The position numbers and the translations under genes are program-made. Below the pieces are notes generated by a model. That model saw only the letters and a program-made list of their open reading frames with translations. It was not told the origin of the DNA and did no database searches. Positions 16,332-23,937 of a DNA stretch of 42,324 nucleotides are shown in pieces. Positions within the stretch are counted from its first letter, which is position 1. Every line of letters begins with the position of its first letter. The stretch is from CAZGMJ01 sp964526785 (GTDB lineage Bacteria > Planctomycetota > Phycisphaerae > Sedimentisphaerales > Anaerobacaceae), in NCBI GenBank assembly GCA_964526785.1, contig CAZGMJ010000045.1, forward strand, positions 1-42,324, written 5' to 3'.

Positions 16332-16487
16332 TCATATCTTCGAGGGCTTGCAAAGAGTCTTCGGCTTGGCAGCCGCCCGCCCACACTTCTTGCAAACATG
16401 TCGAGCATCAGCTACCAGCTTCTTATACTCCTTCAAATTGTCTTTCAAAGCGCCGTTCTTGACGTTGGCGCACAGTTTCTTCTTCAT
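16332..16487 (-). CDS. 51-residue basic CxxC protein, possible zinc ribbon
   Basis: The frame starts MKKKLCANVKNGALKDNLKE. A helix YKKLVADARHVCKKCGRAA follows, and it ends with KPKTLCKPSKI and TGA. The two knuckle-like elements (C-x-x-C-G-R and a later C-K-P) plus the early cysteine suggest a small metal-binding domain. I recall similar short basic proteins in other environmental bacteria but know no function. Purine-rich GGAGATAAAGGACA precedes the ATG. It lies 56 bases after ppk and 100 bases before pfkA on the same strand, so it is likely cotranscribed. Confidence 0.75.
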   Translation of the reverse strand: MKKKLCANVKNGALKDNLKEYKKLVADARHVCKKCGRAAAKPKTLCKPSKI

Positions 16488-16543
16488 TGTCCTTTATCTC
16501 CGAGAGTCGGATCACATACGATTGCCTTTCGACAGCGAGGATA

Positions 16544-18658
16544 CTATTTTACGGGCCGGCCTGTCAAGGGTCGAAATCGAATGCGACGAGCAGCCCGGTT
16601 TCGGGCAATCTCAACAGCTTGTTCGTAAAACCACTGTTGTGCCCGATGCGGAGACGAATCGATGGGAATCTGCTCATACAGACCGTCAGAACGCAGCCTG
16701 CGCGCCTTGACATTGTCGGCGAAAAAGCTCTCAAGAATAGCAACGAGTCGCTGGCGAAGCCGGCGATCCCTTACAGGAGTCAACAATTCGAGCCGCCGGT
16801 CGAGATTGCGGCGCATCCAGTCCGCGCTGCTGATGAAGACTTCGTCATGGCCGCCATTCTGAAAGTAGAATATGCGGGAATGCTCGAGGTAGCGGTCCAC
16901 GATGGAGTGAACCATGATGTTCCGCGAGACGCCTTTGATTCCCGGCCGCAGACAGCAGATGCCACGGACGTTCAGCTTGATGTTGACGCCTCCCTGACTG
17001 GCTCTGTATAGAGCACGGCATATCTCCGGATCCTCAAGGGAATTGACTTTGGCCATTATGAGGCCCGGATTTCGGCGGGTCGATGCGCGAATCTCTCTAT
17101 CGATCAGTTCGATGAATCTCTGTCGCAGTTCGGTCGGCGCAATGGTCAGGGCCCTCCACTCGACGATTTCCGACCGGCCCGTAAGGATATTGAAGAACGC
17201 GGACACGTCGGCGGCAAGATCGGAATCTGCACTCATCAAGCCAATATCGGTGTAGAGACGAGCGGTCTTGTCATTATAGTTGCCGGTGGCCAGGTGCACA
17301 TAGCGGCGAATTCTGCCTTCCTGACGTTTGACGATCAACAGAGCCTTGGCATGCGTCTTCATACCCGTCACACCATATACCACGTGGCAGCCCGCATCTT
17401 CGAGACGGCGGGCCCAGTTGACATTCTGGGCCTCGTCAAAACGGGCCTTGAGTTCCACGAGTACCGTTACCTCCTTGCCGTTTTCCGCCGCCTGTCTCAA
17501 AGCGCCGACGATAGGCGAATCCCCGCTGGTACGGTAAAGGGTCTGCTTGATTGCAAGAACATCCGGATCTCGTGCAGCCTCATTGATCATGTGGATAATC
17601 GGGTCGAAGCTCTCGTAGGGGTGGTGCAGCAGCACGTCATGCTCTTGGAGGGTGAGCCAAATGTCTTCGGATTCGACGAGATCCTCAGGGATTTGCGGCG
17701 CCCAGTCGGGCGCGCGGACAGCCCCTGTCTGCGGCATCTGGGCGATGGCCATCAGGGCTCTCGCGTCGATAAGTCCGTCGATCTCATAAATATCATCTTT
17801 GGCAAGCTGCTGTGTCCTTTGGAGCCATTGCCGTAACTGTCGGTGGGGTCGGGCGGAAACTTCCAGTCGCACAGCAACGCGCCTTCGACGCTCACGGACC
17901 GCACCCTCGATAGCACGGAGCAGGTCGTCGGCTTCATCCTCCTGTATGGCAACATCCGCATCGCGAGTGAGCCGAAAAACCACATGGTCGACAATTTGCA
18001 CGTCTCCAAGAATAGCTGCGGCATTGTCTGCGATGACATCTTCGACCGGCGCCAGGGCCACTCCCTTTTCGGCAGGAACGTTGATGAACCGACTGCTGGA
18101 TCCCGGAACGGGAATAACAACTATTCCCGTGTCTTTCTCCTCTTCAGGTGGGCAGATGATTGCGACATTGAGTTGAACGTTCGGCAACAACGGGAACGGA
18201 TCTAATGAGTCGACGGACAGCGGAGTAAGGAGAGGCGCCAGTTCGGTTTGAAAATGATCGGCAAGGAATCTGTGCTGCAGCGGCGTCCATTCCTGCCGGC
18301 GGATTATTTGCAGACCATGTTCGCGCAGCAACTGCAGAGCCTGTTTGGTTGCGGCAGCGTGGTCATCCATCATCTGATGCACGCGCTCGGCAATCCTGGT
18401 AAGTTGCTGAACGGGCGTTAATCCGCTGGGGTCCCGGCGTCTGAGGCCGGCGCTTCTCTGTTGCATGAGTCCGGCGACGCGAACCATGAAGAACTCATCG
18501 AGATTGGAGCTGACAATGGAAAGGAACTTGAACCTTTCGGCCAGAGGGACTTCGGGGGAGGTGCCTTGGTCGAGCACTCGCTGGTTGAACTCAAGCCAAC
18601 TGAGTTCGCGGTTGATAAACAAATCCGGCGAGTCCAAATACTTGTGTTTCTTAGGCAT
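16544..18658 (-). CDS. ppk: Polyphosphate kinase 1
   Basis: This is a 704-residue enzyme that reversibly makes inorganic polyphosphate from ATP, normally membrane-associated. The N-terminal domain has the standard FINRELSWLEFNQRVLDQ and FLSIVSSNLDEFFMVRV. The two phospholipase-D-like catalytic domains are present. The autophosphorylated histidine is His436 in TGMKTHAKALLIV, and the second active-site histidine is His593 in LEHSRIFYF. HHPYESFDP near residue 346 is also conserved. Length matches the family (about 690). The C-terminal extension is short and basic. It follows ppx by 62 bases, so synthesis and hydrolysis of polyphosphate are encoded together. Confidence 0.97.
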   Translation of the reverse strand: MPKKHKYLDSPDLFINRELSWLEFNQRVLDQGTSPEVPLAERFKFLSIVSSNLDEFFMVRVAGLMQQRSAGLRRRDPSGLTPVQQLTRIAERVHQMMDDHAAATKQALQLLREHGLQIIRRQEWTPLQHRFLADHFQTELAPLLTPLSVDSLDPFPLLPNVQLNVAIICPPEEEKDTGIVVIPVPGSSSRFINVPAEKGVALAPVEDVIADNAAAILGDVQIVDHVVFRLTRDADVAIQEDEADDLLRAIEGAVRERRRRVAVRLEVSARPHRQLRQWLQRTQQLAKDDIYEIDGLIDARALMAIAQMPQTGAVRAPDWAPQIPEDLVESEDIWLTLQEHDVLLHHPYESFDPIIHMINEAARDPDVLAIKQTLYRTSGDSPIVGALRQAAENGKEVTVLVELKARFDEAQNVNWARRLEDAGCHVVYGVTGMKTHAKALLIVKRQEGRIRRYVHLATGNYNDKTARLYTDIGLMSADSDLAADVSAFFNILTGRSEIVEWRALTIAPTELRQRFIELIDREIRASTRRNPGLIMAKVNSLEDPEICRALYRASQGGVNIKLNVRGICCLRPGIKGVSRNIMVHSIVDRYLEHSRIFYFQNGGHDEVFISSADWMRRNLDRRLELLTPVRDRRLRQRLVAILESFFADNVKARRLRSDGLYEQIPIDSSPHRAQQWFYEQAVEIARNRAARRIRFRPLTGRPVK

Positions 18659-18720
18659 AGGAGTCTTTACAGTTCACGGATGTTACAGTTACAGAAGAAA
18701 CTGGCTCTTTCACTCATGTG

Positions 18721-20286
18721 TCAGGCCGTGTCGGTCTCGATAGATACTCGCAGGCCGTAGATATCCTCAAACATGTCACTCTTGGATGTTAGCGAGCGTC
18801 TTTCCAGCGTCAGGTCCACAGGGCCGGCCACGGACACCGTAAGGCAGCCGTTGCCGAGTTTGTATGTGAAGTCCGCCACCTGCTGGGTGCGGCTTATGTC
18901 GAATGCATCGGCCACACGAAGCAGTGCGGCGAGCTTGTTGATGACAATGCGCTTATCGCGGGCGAGGCCGGCATATTCCGGGTGCGATGGTTTCGGGCGG
19001 CTGCGACGATGGTAGCGGGCTACGGCGGCGACTATGGCCTGCGCGTCGGATGTCAAACCAAGGATGTCGGAGTGTGCGACGAGGTAATAGCTATGCTTGT
19101 GGTGAGCACGGCTCGATATGTACAGGCCGACTTCATGGAGAATCGCCGCTGCTTCAAGCAGGACGCGATGATACGCGTCCAGGCGGTGGGCCGGTTGCAG
19201 CAGGTCGAAGAGGCTTGTGGCCAGTTCCCTGACCTTGTCGGCGTGGACCTGATCCGTACCATATTTATCGGCTATAGCCTTGGCGGACTGCAATACTTCG
19301 CGCCGCAGTGACTCTTCCTGCCCGCCGGACAATCCGCGAGCCATATCGTGCAGCAGACCATCCCGCATGGACACGTCGGGGACCATGATTCGACGTGCCG
19401 CGGTGGCACCGAGGAGAATCTGGTGTATCAGCAGGGCGGGGACAAGGGTTTCGGCCTGAGTAAGTTCGAGCCGGTGCATTCGGGCCAGTTCATCGGCAGC
19501 GTGATGCTGCAGGCTGTGTGTCAGCTTCCCGAGGTCCTCACGCGAAATACTCCAAAGATCCGGCTGTGTTGCCTGCTTGCCGATGACCTGGGTGGCCCAT
19601 CGGATATCGCCGCCGACGGCGAAAAAAGTCTCGATGCCCTTGAGAGGAACGAGGTTCCTGAAGGCATAGACGGCGCTGCGCACCTGGTGCTCGATAAGCC
19701 GGGCCGCCTGATCCGCCGGTTCAGCGCTTGTGGCAAGCACTTCCTGCAGCCGCACCGATCCGATAGGCAGACCCTGCGACGCTACAATCCTGCCGCTCTT
19801 GAGAACGTTGACGATGGTGCTGCCGCCCCCGACCTCCGCCACCAGCACCTTCTTGCGTTTTGATATCTGATCTTCGGCGATGTTTCGGACGGCCAAGACC
19901 ATGAGGCGGCTTTCTTCAGGCACTCCAATAATGGAGACATCGAATTCGGTGGCCATGAAGACCCGCTCGATGAACGTATCGCTGTTGGAGGCTTCTCGAA
20001 CCGCACTGGTAGCCACGACGCGGATATGATCCACCTGATAGGAATCAACGACACTGCGATAATCGCGAAGAATGGTGACGGCGCTGCGCATGGACTGAGC
20101 GGTTAATCTTCCGAGCTGGAACGTGTCGTGGCCGAGCCGGACGGCCTGCCGAAGGCGGTCAAGAATTTCGATGGCACCGTCGGGACCCAGTTGCGCTATG
20201 ACCATCCGAATGGCATTGGAGCCGATGTCAATGACCGCCAGAACCATTGGTTTGTCGGCCTTCTCTGATAGATCAGGTTTTGTCAC
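18721..20286 (-). CDS. ppx: Exopolyphosphatase / Ppx-GppA phosphatase
   Basis: This 521-residue protein should release phosphate from polyphosphate chain ends and may also hydrolyse pppGpp. The GTG start follows a GGAAG site. An in-frame ATG 13 codons later is an alternative. The ASKHA-type phosphate-binding motifs are VLAVIDIGSNAIRMVI at the N-terminus and EVGGGSTIVNVL mid-domain; VVATSAVREASN and FFAVGGDIRW are also family-typical. The C-terminal part (about residues 310-520) is the helical HD-like domain of longer Ppx proteins (AAAILHEVGLYIS, HHKHSYYLV, ARYHRR, KLAALLRVADAFD). That part is clearly related to the C-terminus of the next upstream gene product. The two genes are 14 bases apart. 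Confidence 0.95.
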   Translation of the reverse strand: MTKPDLSEKADKPMVLAVIDIGSNAIRMVIAQLGPDGAIEILDRLRQAVRLGHDTFQLGRLTAQSMRSAVTILRDYRSVVDSYQVDHIRVVATSAVREASNSDTFIERVFMATEFDVSIIGVPEESRLMVLAVRNIAEDQISKRKKVLVAEVGGGSTIVNVLKSGRIVASQGLPIGSVRLQEVLATSAEPADQAARLIEHQVRSAVYAFRNLVPLKGIETFFAVGGDIRWATQVIGKQATQPDLWSISREDLGKLTHSLQHHAADELARMHRLELTQAETLVPALLIHQILLGATAARRIMVPDVSMRDGLLHDMARGLSGGQEESLRREVLQSAKAIADKYGTDQVHADKVRELATSLFDLLQPAHRLDAYHRVLLEAAAILHEVGLYISSRAHHKHSYYLVAHSDILGLTSDAQAIVAAVARYHRRSRPKPSHPEYAGLARDKRIVINKLAALLRVADAFDISRTQQVADFTYKLGNGCLTVSVAGPVDLTLERRSLTSKSDMFEDIYGLRVSIETDTA

Positions 20287-20300
20287 AATAAAGTGTCTTC

Positions 20301-21698
20301 CTACTGGTAGTATCGTATTCTACGGCCGGCATTCGTATTAGCATCACTTCCGCTCAGCACTTCAATCAGGACGTCCCTGCCAAACGCCCGCTGCATGAGG
20401 TCGGCCTTTCGAGTTGCTGCTTCACGTTCGGCATTGGCGGGCCCGCTTGCACGAGCCGTGATTATAATGCTTTCGCTGTCAAAGGAACAGTCGATTTGCG
20501 AAATTGCATCAGTGTGTGTTCGATCGAGGCCGTCAGCAATCCGCAACATTGCAGCGAGTTTTTCAACGGCTGACTGGTCTTCTTTGTTCAGATTCGGCCA
20601 ATACGGATGCCTGGCCTTGGGTAGCGCCTTCCGGTGGTACCTGGCAATGAGTGCAACGATACAGCGTTCCCGCAGAGCGAAACTGATCCTTTGTTCGTCC
20701 ATAATTAGCCGCATGGCGGTCTTATGGTGCCCGCCGGCTCCCTCAAGCCAACCCACATCGTGCAGAAGCGCGCCACACTGTAGTTGAAAGCGGCGACGAC
20801 GTTCCATGTTATGCATCTCGCTCAAGCCGTCGAATACATCGAGGGCTAATCGGGTGACCTGTTCGGTGTGCTTTCGTTCGTACCGACAGCGCGATGCGAA
20901 CTTCAGGACCTGGTCAAGTATGACTTGCTCGGATTGCGGCGGCACACCATCGGGAATCGGCTCGACAGCCTCTCCTGGCTGGAACAGGTCTATCAGCGTT
21001 TGGGAGCGGCCCGCAGCATGCATGGCGCTGATGACGCGGTTCGCGTCATAGGGAACGCATCGCAAGTCGGAATCGACACTCTCACCGGAAAACGTCAGAA
21101 TCGCGTAATGCGCGGCGGGTTTGCGGTCCTGGGGTATGCCGATACTGCCCGGATTGATGAAGACTTTATCCCTGACACGCCTGAACATGGGAACGTGAGA
21201 GTGGCCGAACAGAAGGACATCAGCCTGGTGCTCTTTGGCCAGTTCGAGCAAGTGGTCCGTGGGCGTCTCCGGAGTGATCGGCGGTCCTGCGGCACCTCTT
21301 GATGCATGCACGAGAGCCACCTCCAAGCCACCGATCTTGACATGGGTGACTTCCGGTATGCTCTCAAGATAGTCGCGCGCGTGCCGCGTCAGTTGTCGAC
21401 TGTTCCACTCGAATGCGGCATATTTGTCCGGCCGCTTCTTCCTTTTCCACGCATGCTTATGCTTCTCGAAATCAAGCACCTTGAGGTCGTAGTTCCCGAT
21501 TACGCTGACTGCGTGTTGCCGTTCGAGCAGACCGATCACTTCGACTGGAAAGGGAACGTAGCCCGTAATATCGCCAAGGTTCCAGACCGCGTCGATGGCC
21601 GCATGGCGCACCTCCGCCAGCACCGCCTCCAGAGCGGGCAGGTTGCCATGAATATCACTGAGAAGCAGTATTTGCTTTGTCTTCTGGTTTTTCTTCAT
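20301..21698 (-). CDS. Metallophosphoesterase fused to a Ppx-type HD domain
   Basis: This is a 465-residue two-domain protein. Residues 1 to about 215 form a YfcE/MJ0936-type calcineurin-like phosphoesterase with all metal motifs: LLLSDIHGN, NLGDITGY, IGNYD, VHAS, LFGHSHVP and NPGSIG. Residues about 270-465 are an HD-type helical domain (QCGALLHDVGWLEG, HHKTAMRLI, ARYHRKALPKARHP, KLAAMLRIADGLDRTHTD) that aligns by eye with the C-terminal domain of the adjacent Ppx. It probably hydrolyses a phosphoester or phosphoanhydride linked to polyphosphate or nucleotide metabolism; the substrate is unknown. Its first 44 bases overlap the end of the CHAD gene, and no separate ribosome site is visible, so translation is probably coupled. 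Confidence 0.9.
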   Translation of the reverse strand: MKKNQKTKQILLLSDIHGNLPALEAVLAEVRHAAIDAVWNLGDITGYVPFPVEVIGLLERQHAVSVIGNYDLKVLDFEKHKHAWKRKKRPDKYAAFEWNSRQLTRHARDYLESIPEVTHVKIGGLEVALVHASRGAAGPPITPETPTDHLLELAKEHQADVLLFGHSHVPMFRRVRDKVFINPGSIGIPQDRKPAAHYAILTFSGESVDSDLRCVPYDANRVISAMHAAGRSQTLIDLFQPGEAVEPIPDGVPPQSEQVILDQVLKFASRCRYERKHTEQVTRLALDVFDGLSEMHNMERRRRFQLQCGALLHDVGWLEGAGGHHKTAMRLIMDEQRISFALRERCIVALIARYHRKALPKARHPYWPNLNKEDQSAVEKLAAMLRIADGLDRTHTDAISQIDCSFDSESIIITARASGPANAEREAATRKADLMQRAFGRDVLIEVLSGSDANTNAGRRIRYYQ

Positions 21699-22695
21699 CA
21701 GGTGACTGTGTCCTGGACAATTCCTCCGGCTGGTTTATTCGGGAATCAATCCTCTCCAATAATTTGTCCGCCAGAGCATCGGCCTGCAATTCGTTCCAGT
21801 AATCGGTCAATTCCTGAAAGAGCCGATTGCGAGCCGACTGTCTGTTTGCAGTGAGATACGCCAGGCCGGGTTTGATGCGGTTGAACGGCCTTGGATGACC
21901 ATAGAACTCAATGGTCCGCAGACGCTCGTTTTCTGAGAAATCACCGACGTACTCGACCCACACGTCACAGTCGTGGATGTCTCCGAGCAGCGTCTGCAGT
22001 TTCTTGACAGACTTGATGAATTTGCTTAGTTCTCCCTCATGAACGTCGTTGCAGATTTCCAGGGTATAACGCAGGCGTTTGGCCGCGATCCGCAACTGGT
22101 GATGACCTGCGGTGTCCTTCGGGTCGCCGAGACTTCCTGCATATACGAACATGTCATCCAATCGGCGACGAATATGAAAAGCGGTCCGTTGGAACAGGCC
22201 CGGACTCTGCCTGGGAACCTGGGATCGCCTCAGTTCGAACATTCGGCCGGCCAGTTCCGCGTGCATTTCAGACAACATCCGGCCGGCTTCAAGACGCTCG
22301 ACAGCCCTTACAACCTTCGGCTGGGCCGCCTGCCGCTGCTGGTTCAGTCGGAGGATCAGACGCTTGAGACCCGCCTTATGCCTGCGATCGTCTTCCTCCA
22401 GATTTGCCAGCATCTTCTCGATAACCTCGATCTGTACGTCGGCGTCTCTTGCGGCTCCCAGACCTTTGGTCAACTTCTTGATTCGCCTGGCCCATTTCCT
22501 CGTCATCCTGGGAGCGAAGCAGTCGTCAAACATCGCCAGGCCGGCCCGCAGACGACGGGATGAGACACGGGCTTGATGGACGTGTTCGGGATCGTCTGCT
22601 TCACGGGCGCCGTCTATGTGCTTGACGAGAACGTCAAGCTGTTTCTGCAAATAGCGACAGGCGAGAAACTGATAGCTTGGGTCGGGCGATTCCAC
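21655..22695 (-). CDS. CHAD-domain protein, probable polyphosphate binder
   Basis: This is a 346-residue helical protein with a CHAD domain (conserved histidine alpha-helical domain), known to bind polyphosphate and often encoded beside polyphosphate genes. The two repeats show the expected basic signatures: HVHQARVSSRRLRAGLAMFD in the first half and HHQLRIAAKRLRYTLEI in the second, with LGAARDADVQ and LGDIHDCDVWVEY in the loops. The start chosen is GTG at 22695, eight bases after AGGAG. Earlier in-frame starts would overlap the kinase gene and lack a site. The tail is acidic (EEKPEDKANTASQ). It lies 11 bases after the kinase gene. Confidence 0.92.
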   Translation of the reverse strand: MESPDPSYQFLACRYLQKQLDVLVKHIDGAREADDPEHVHQARVSSRRLRAGLAMFDDCFAPRMTRKWARRIKKLTKGLGAARDADVQIEVIEKMLANLEEDDRRHKAGLKRLILRLNQQRQAAQPKVVRAVERLEAGRMLSEMHAELAGRMFELRRSQVPRQSPGLFQRTAFHIRRRLDDMFVYAGSLGDPKDTAGHHQLRIAAKRLRYTLEICNDVHEGELSKFIKSVKKLQTLLGDIHDCDVWVEYVGDFSENERLRTIEFYGHPRPFNRIKPGLAYLTANRQSARNRLFQELTDYWNELQADALADKLLERIDSRINQPEELSRTQSPDEEKPEDKANTASQ

Positions 22696-22706
22696 GCGAC
22701 ATTCTC

Positions 22707-23444
22707 CTAAGCAATAAGGTCCTGGTCCCACCGCTCAATGAGCGCATGCGGTTCTCCTCGCAGAAGAGCTGCAAAGGCCGACAGCGATTTGAGGGCATCC
22801 CCAATCGGGTGATAGAAAGCGTCCCAGTTCTCGCTGTCCTCGCCGTCATGGTTCGCAATGACACTGTCGAATCGCCATGCCTCGGCGAGTTCCTCATATG
22901 CAGTCGATGCTCGTTGCTCTATGTTCTTCAGATCAGCGAGCGAAGTGTGCGTTTTCTGTCTCGTGGTTCGCCGCAACAACTTCCTGCGCATCAGGTCCGT
23001 GACTACTTCCGAGACTGTCGGGCCGGTTTGAGCGTCTTTGATGTATCGAATCTCTTCGGCGCAGAGAGGGGAGAGAAAGACACTGTGACACTCGATCTTG
23101 TCGTCAATAGCGTCCAGCAAATGTCTCATGAACAATGTGCTGCCTTCGATAAAGGCGTTGTGGGCCGCCAAAGTCTTCCTCATTTCCGTCAGATCAATAC
23201 CCTGAAGGTCGTCCCTGACCGCAAGCGTGAAGATCTGCTTGCGTTTGCCAAGTCGTTCTATCTCCTCTCTAGGCCTGAAGTGGTAGTCGGTTCCGTCGAC
23301 TTCGCCGGGACGAGGCTGTCGACTGTTGTACATCACTACCTTGGGAAACCTCCGGGCCAAATCCGGATAAAATGTCTTGAGAGCGGCGCACAGGGGACCC
23401 TTTCCGACACAGGATGGACCCGAAAGAATGATTAGACGCCCCAT
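22707..23444 (-). CDS. Guanylate-kinase-like nucleotide kinase
   Basis: This is a 245-residue protein with a P-loop at residues 9-16 (GPSCVGKG) and the guanylate-kinase nucleotide-binding block NSRQPRPGEVDGTDYHF. The canonical gmk product is about 205 residues. This one has a longer C-terminal half (after FLSPLCAEEI) that ends in an uncharacterised region with FDSVIANHDGED, close to the usual D-x-V-I-x-N-D motif. The start at 23444 gives the P-loop its usual distance from the N-terminus; the ribosome site is weak. As the first gene of the polyphosphate cluster it may be a specialised kinase and not the housekeeping Gmk. An alternative is that it is the only Gmk of the organism. Confidence 0.8.
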   Translation of the reverse strand: MGRLIILSGPSCVGKGPLCAALKTFYPDLARRFPKVVMYNSRQPRPGEVDGTDYHFRPREEIERLGKRKQIFTLAVRDDLQGIDLTEMRKTLAAHNAFIEGSTLFMRHLLDAIDDKIECHSVFLSPLCAEEIRYIKDAQTGPTVSEVVTDLMRRKLLRRTTRQKTHTSLADLKNIEQRASTAYEELAEAWRFDSVIANHDGEDSENWDAFYHPIGDALKSLSAFAALLRGEPHALIERWDQDLIA

Positions 23445-23937
23445 TATTCGATCCCACAACACATCAAAACGCCATCGCTTGCATTCTATTCCTATCAGCA
23501 TTGAACATAGGCTGTGTCCGATTGTCTGTCAAGGCCGCTCTCGATTCGGCAGCGACGCGCGAACGTAGCTGCGGAAACATCCGTCGAAAGAGGTGTGCTT
23601 TCTACGCGATTCTGGCAATTTGCTGACCTTGGCCGCAGACAATCGGCGATTACGCATTTCCACTTTTGCTTGTTCAGCCCTCCTCTGGCTTCGCTCTGTC
23701 GGCTCTCTTCATATGCCTACTGCTCGATGCGCCTGTACACGATCTTATCAGTGGGGATGTAATATGTATTAGGTTTGTGTTAATTACGCATTAGGGTTCA
23801 TGTGCGGCAGCGAGCTTCTGATTCGACAAGTTAACACTTGATCGAAGGCGGGTCTGCCGACATACTGTTGCGATTGGATCGCGGCCGGGGTGACTGGCTG
23901 CGCGGTGCAAAGACAAATGCTGGTAAGGAGACTGGAT
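23445..23937. other. Divergent control region between the polyphosphate cluster and the PhoD-like gene
   Basis: These 493 bases hold no accepted coding frame. The right half is AT-rich (23750-23800) and contains an imperfect direct repeat (GTATTAGGTTT and GCATTAGGGTT, about 24 bases apart) and the inverted repeat listed separately. Promoters for both directions must lie here, but no hexamer pair with proper spacing was found. Confidence 0.45.
23822..23846. promoter_or_regulatory. Inverted repeat, possible operator
   Basis: Left arm TTCGACAAGT (23822-23831) and right arm ACTTGATCGAA (23836-23846) pair over ten positions with one unpaired A, around a TAAC centre. It sits about 90 bases before the PhoD-like start codon. 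The compact size and absence of a T-run fit a dimeric regulator site better than a terminator. The regulator is unknown. Confidence 0.4.
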
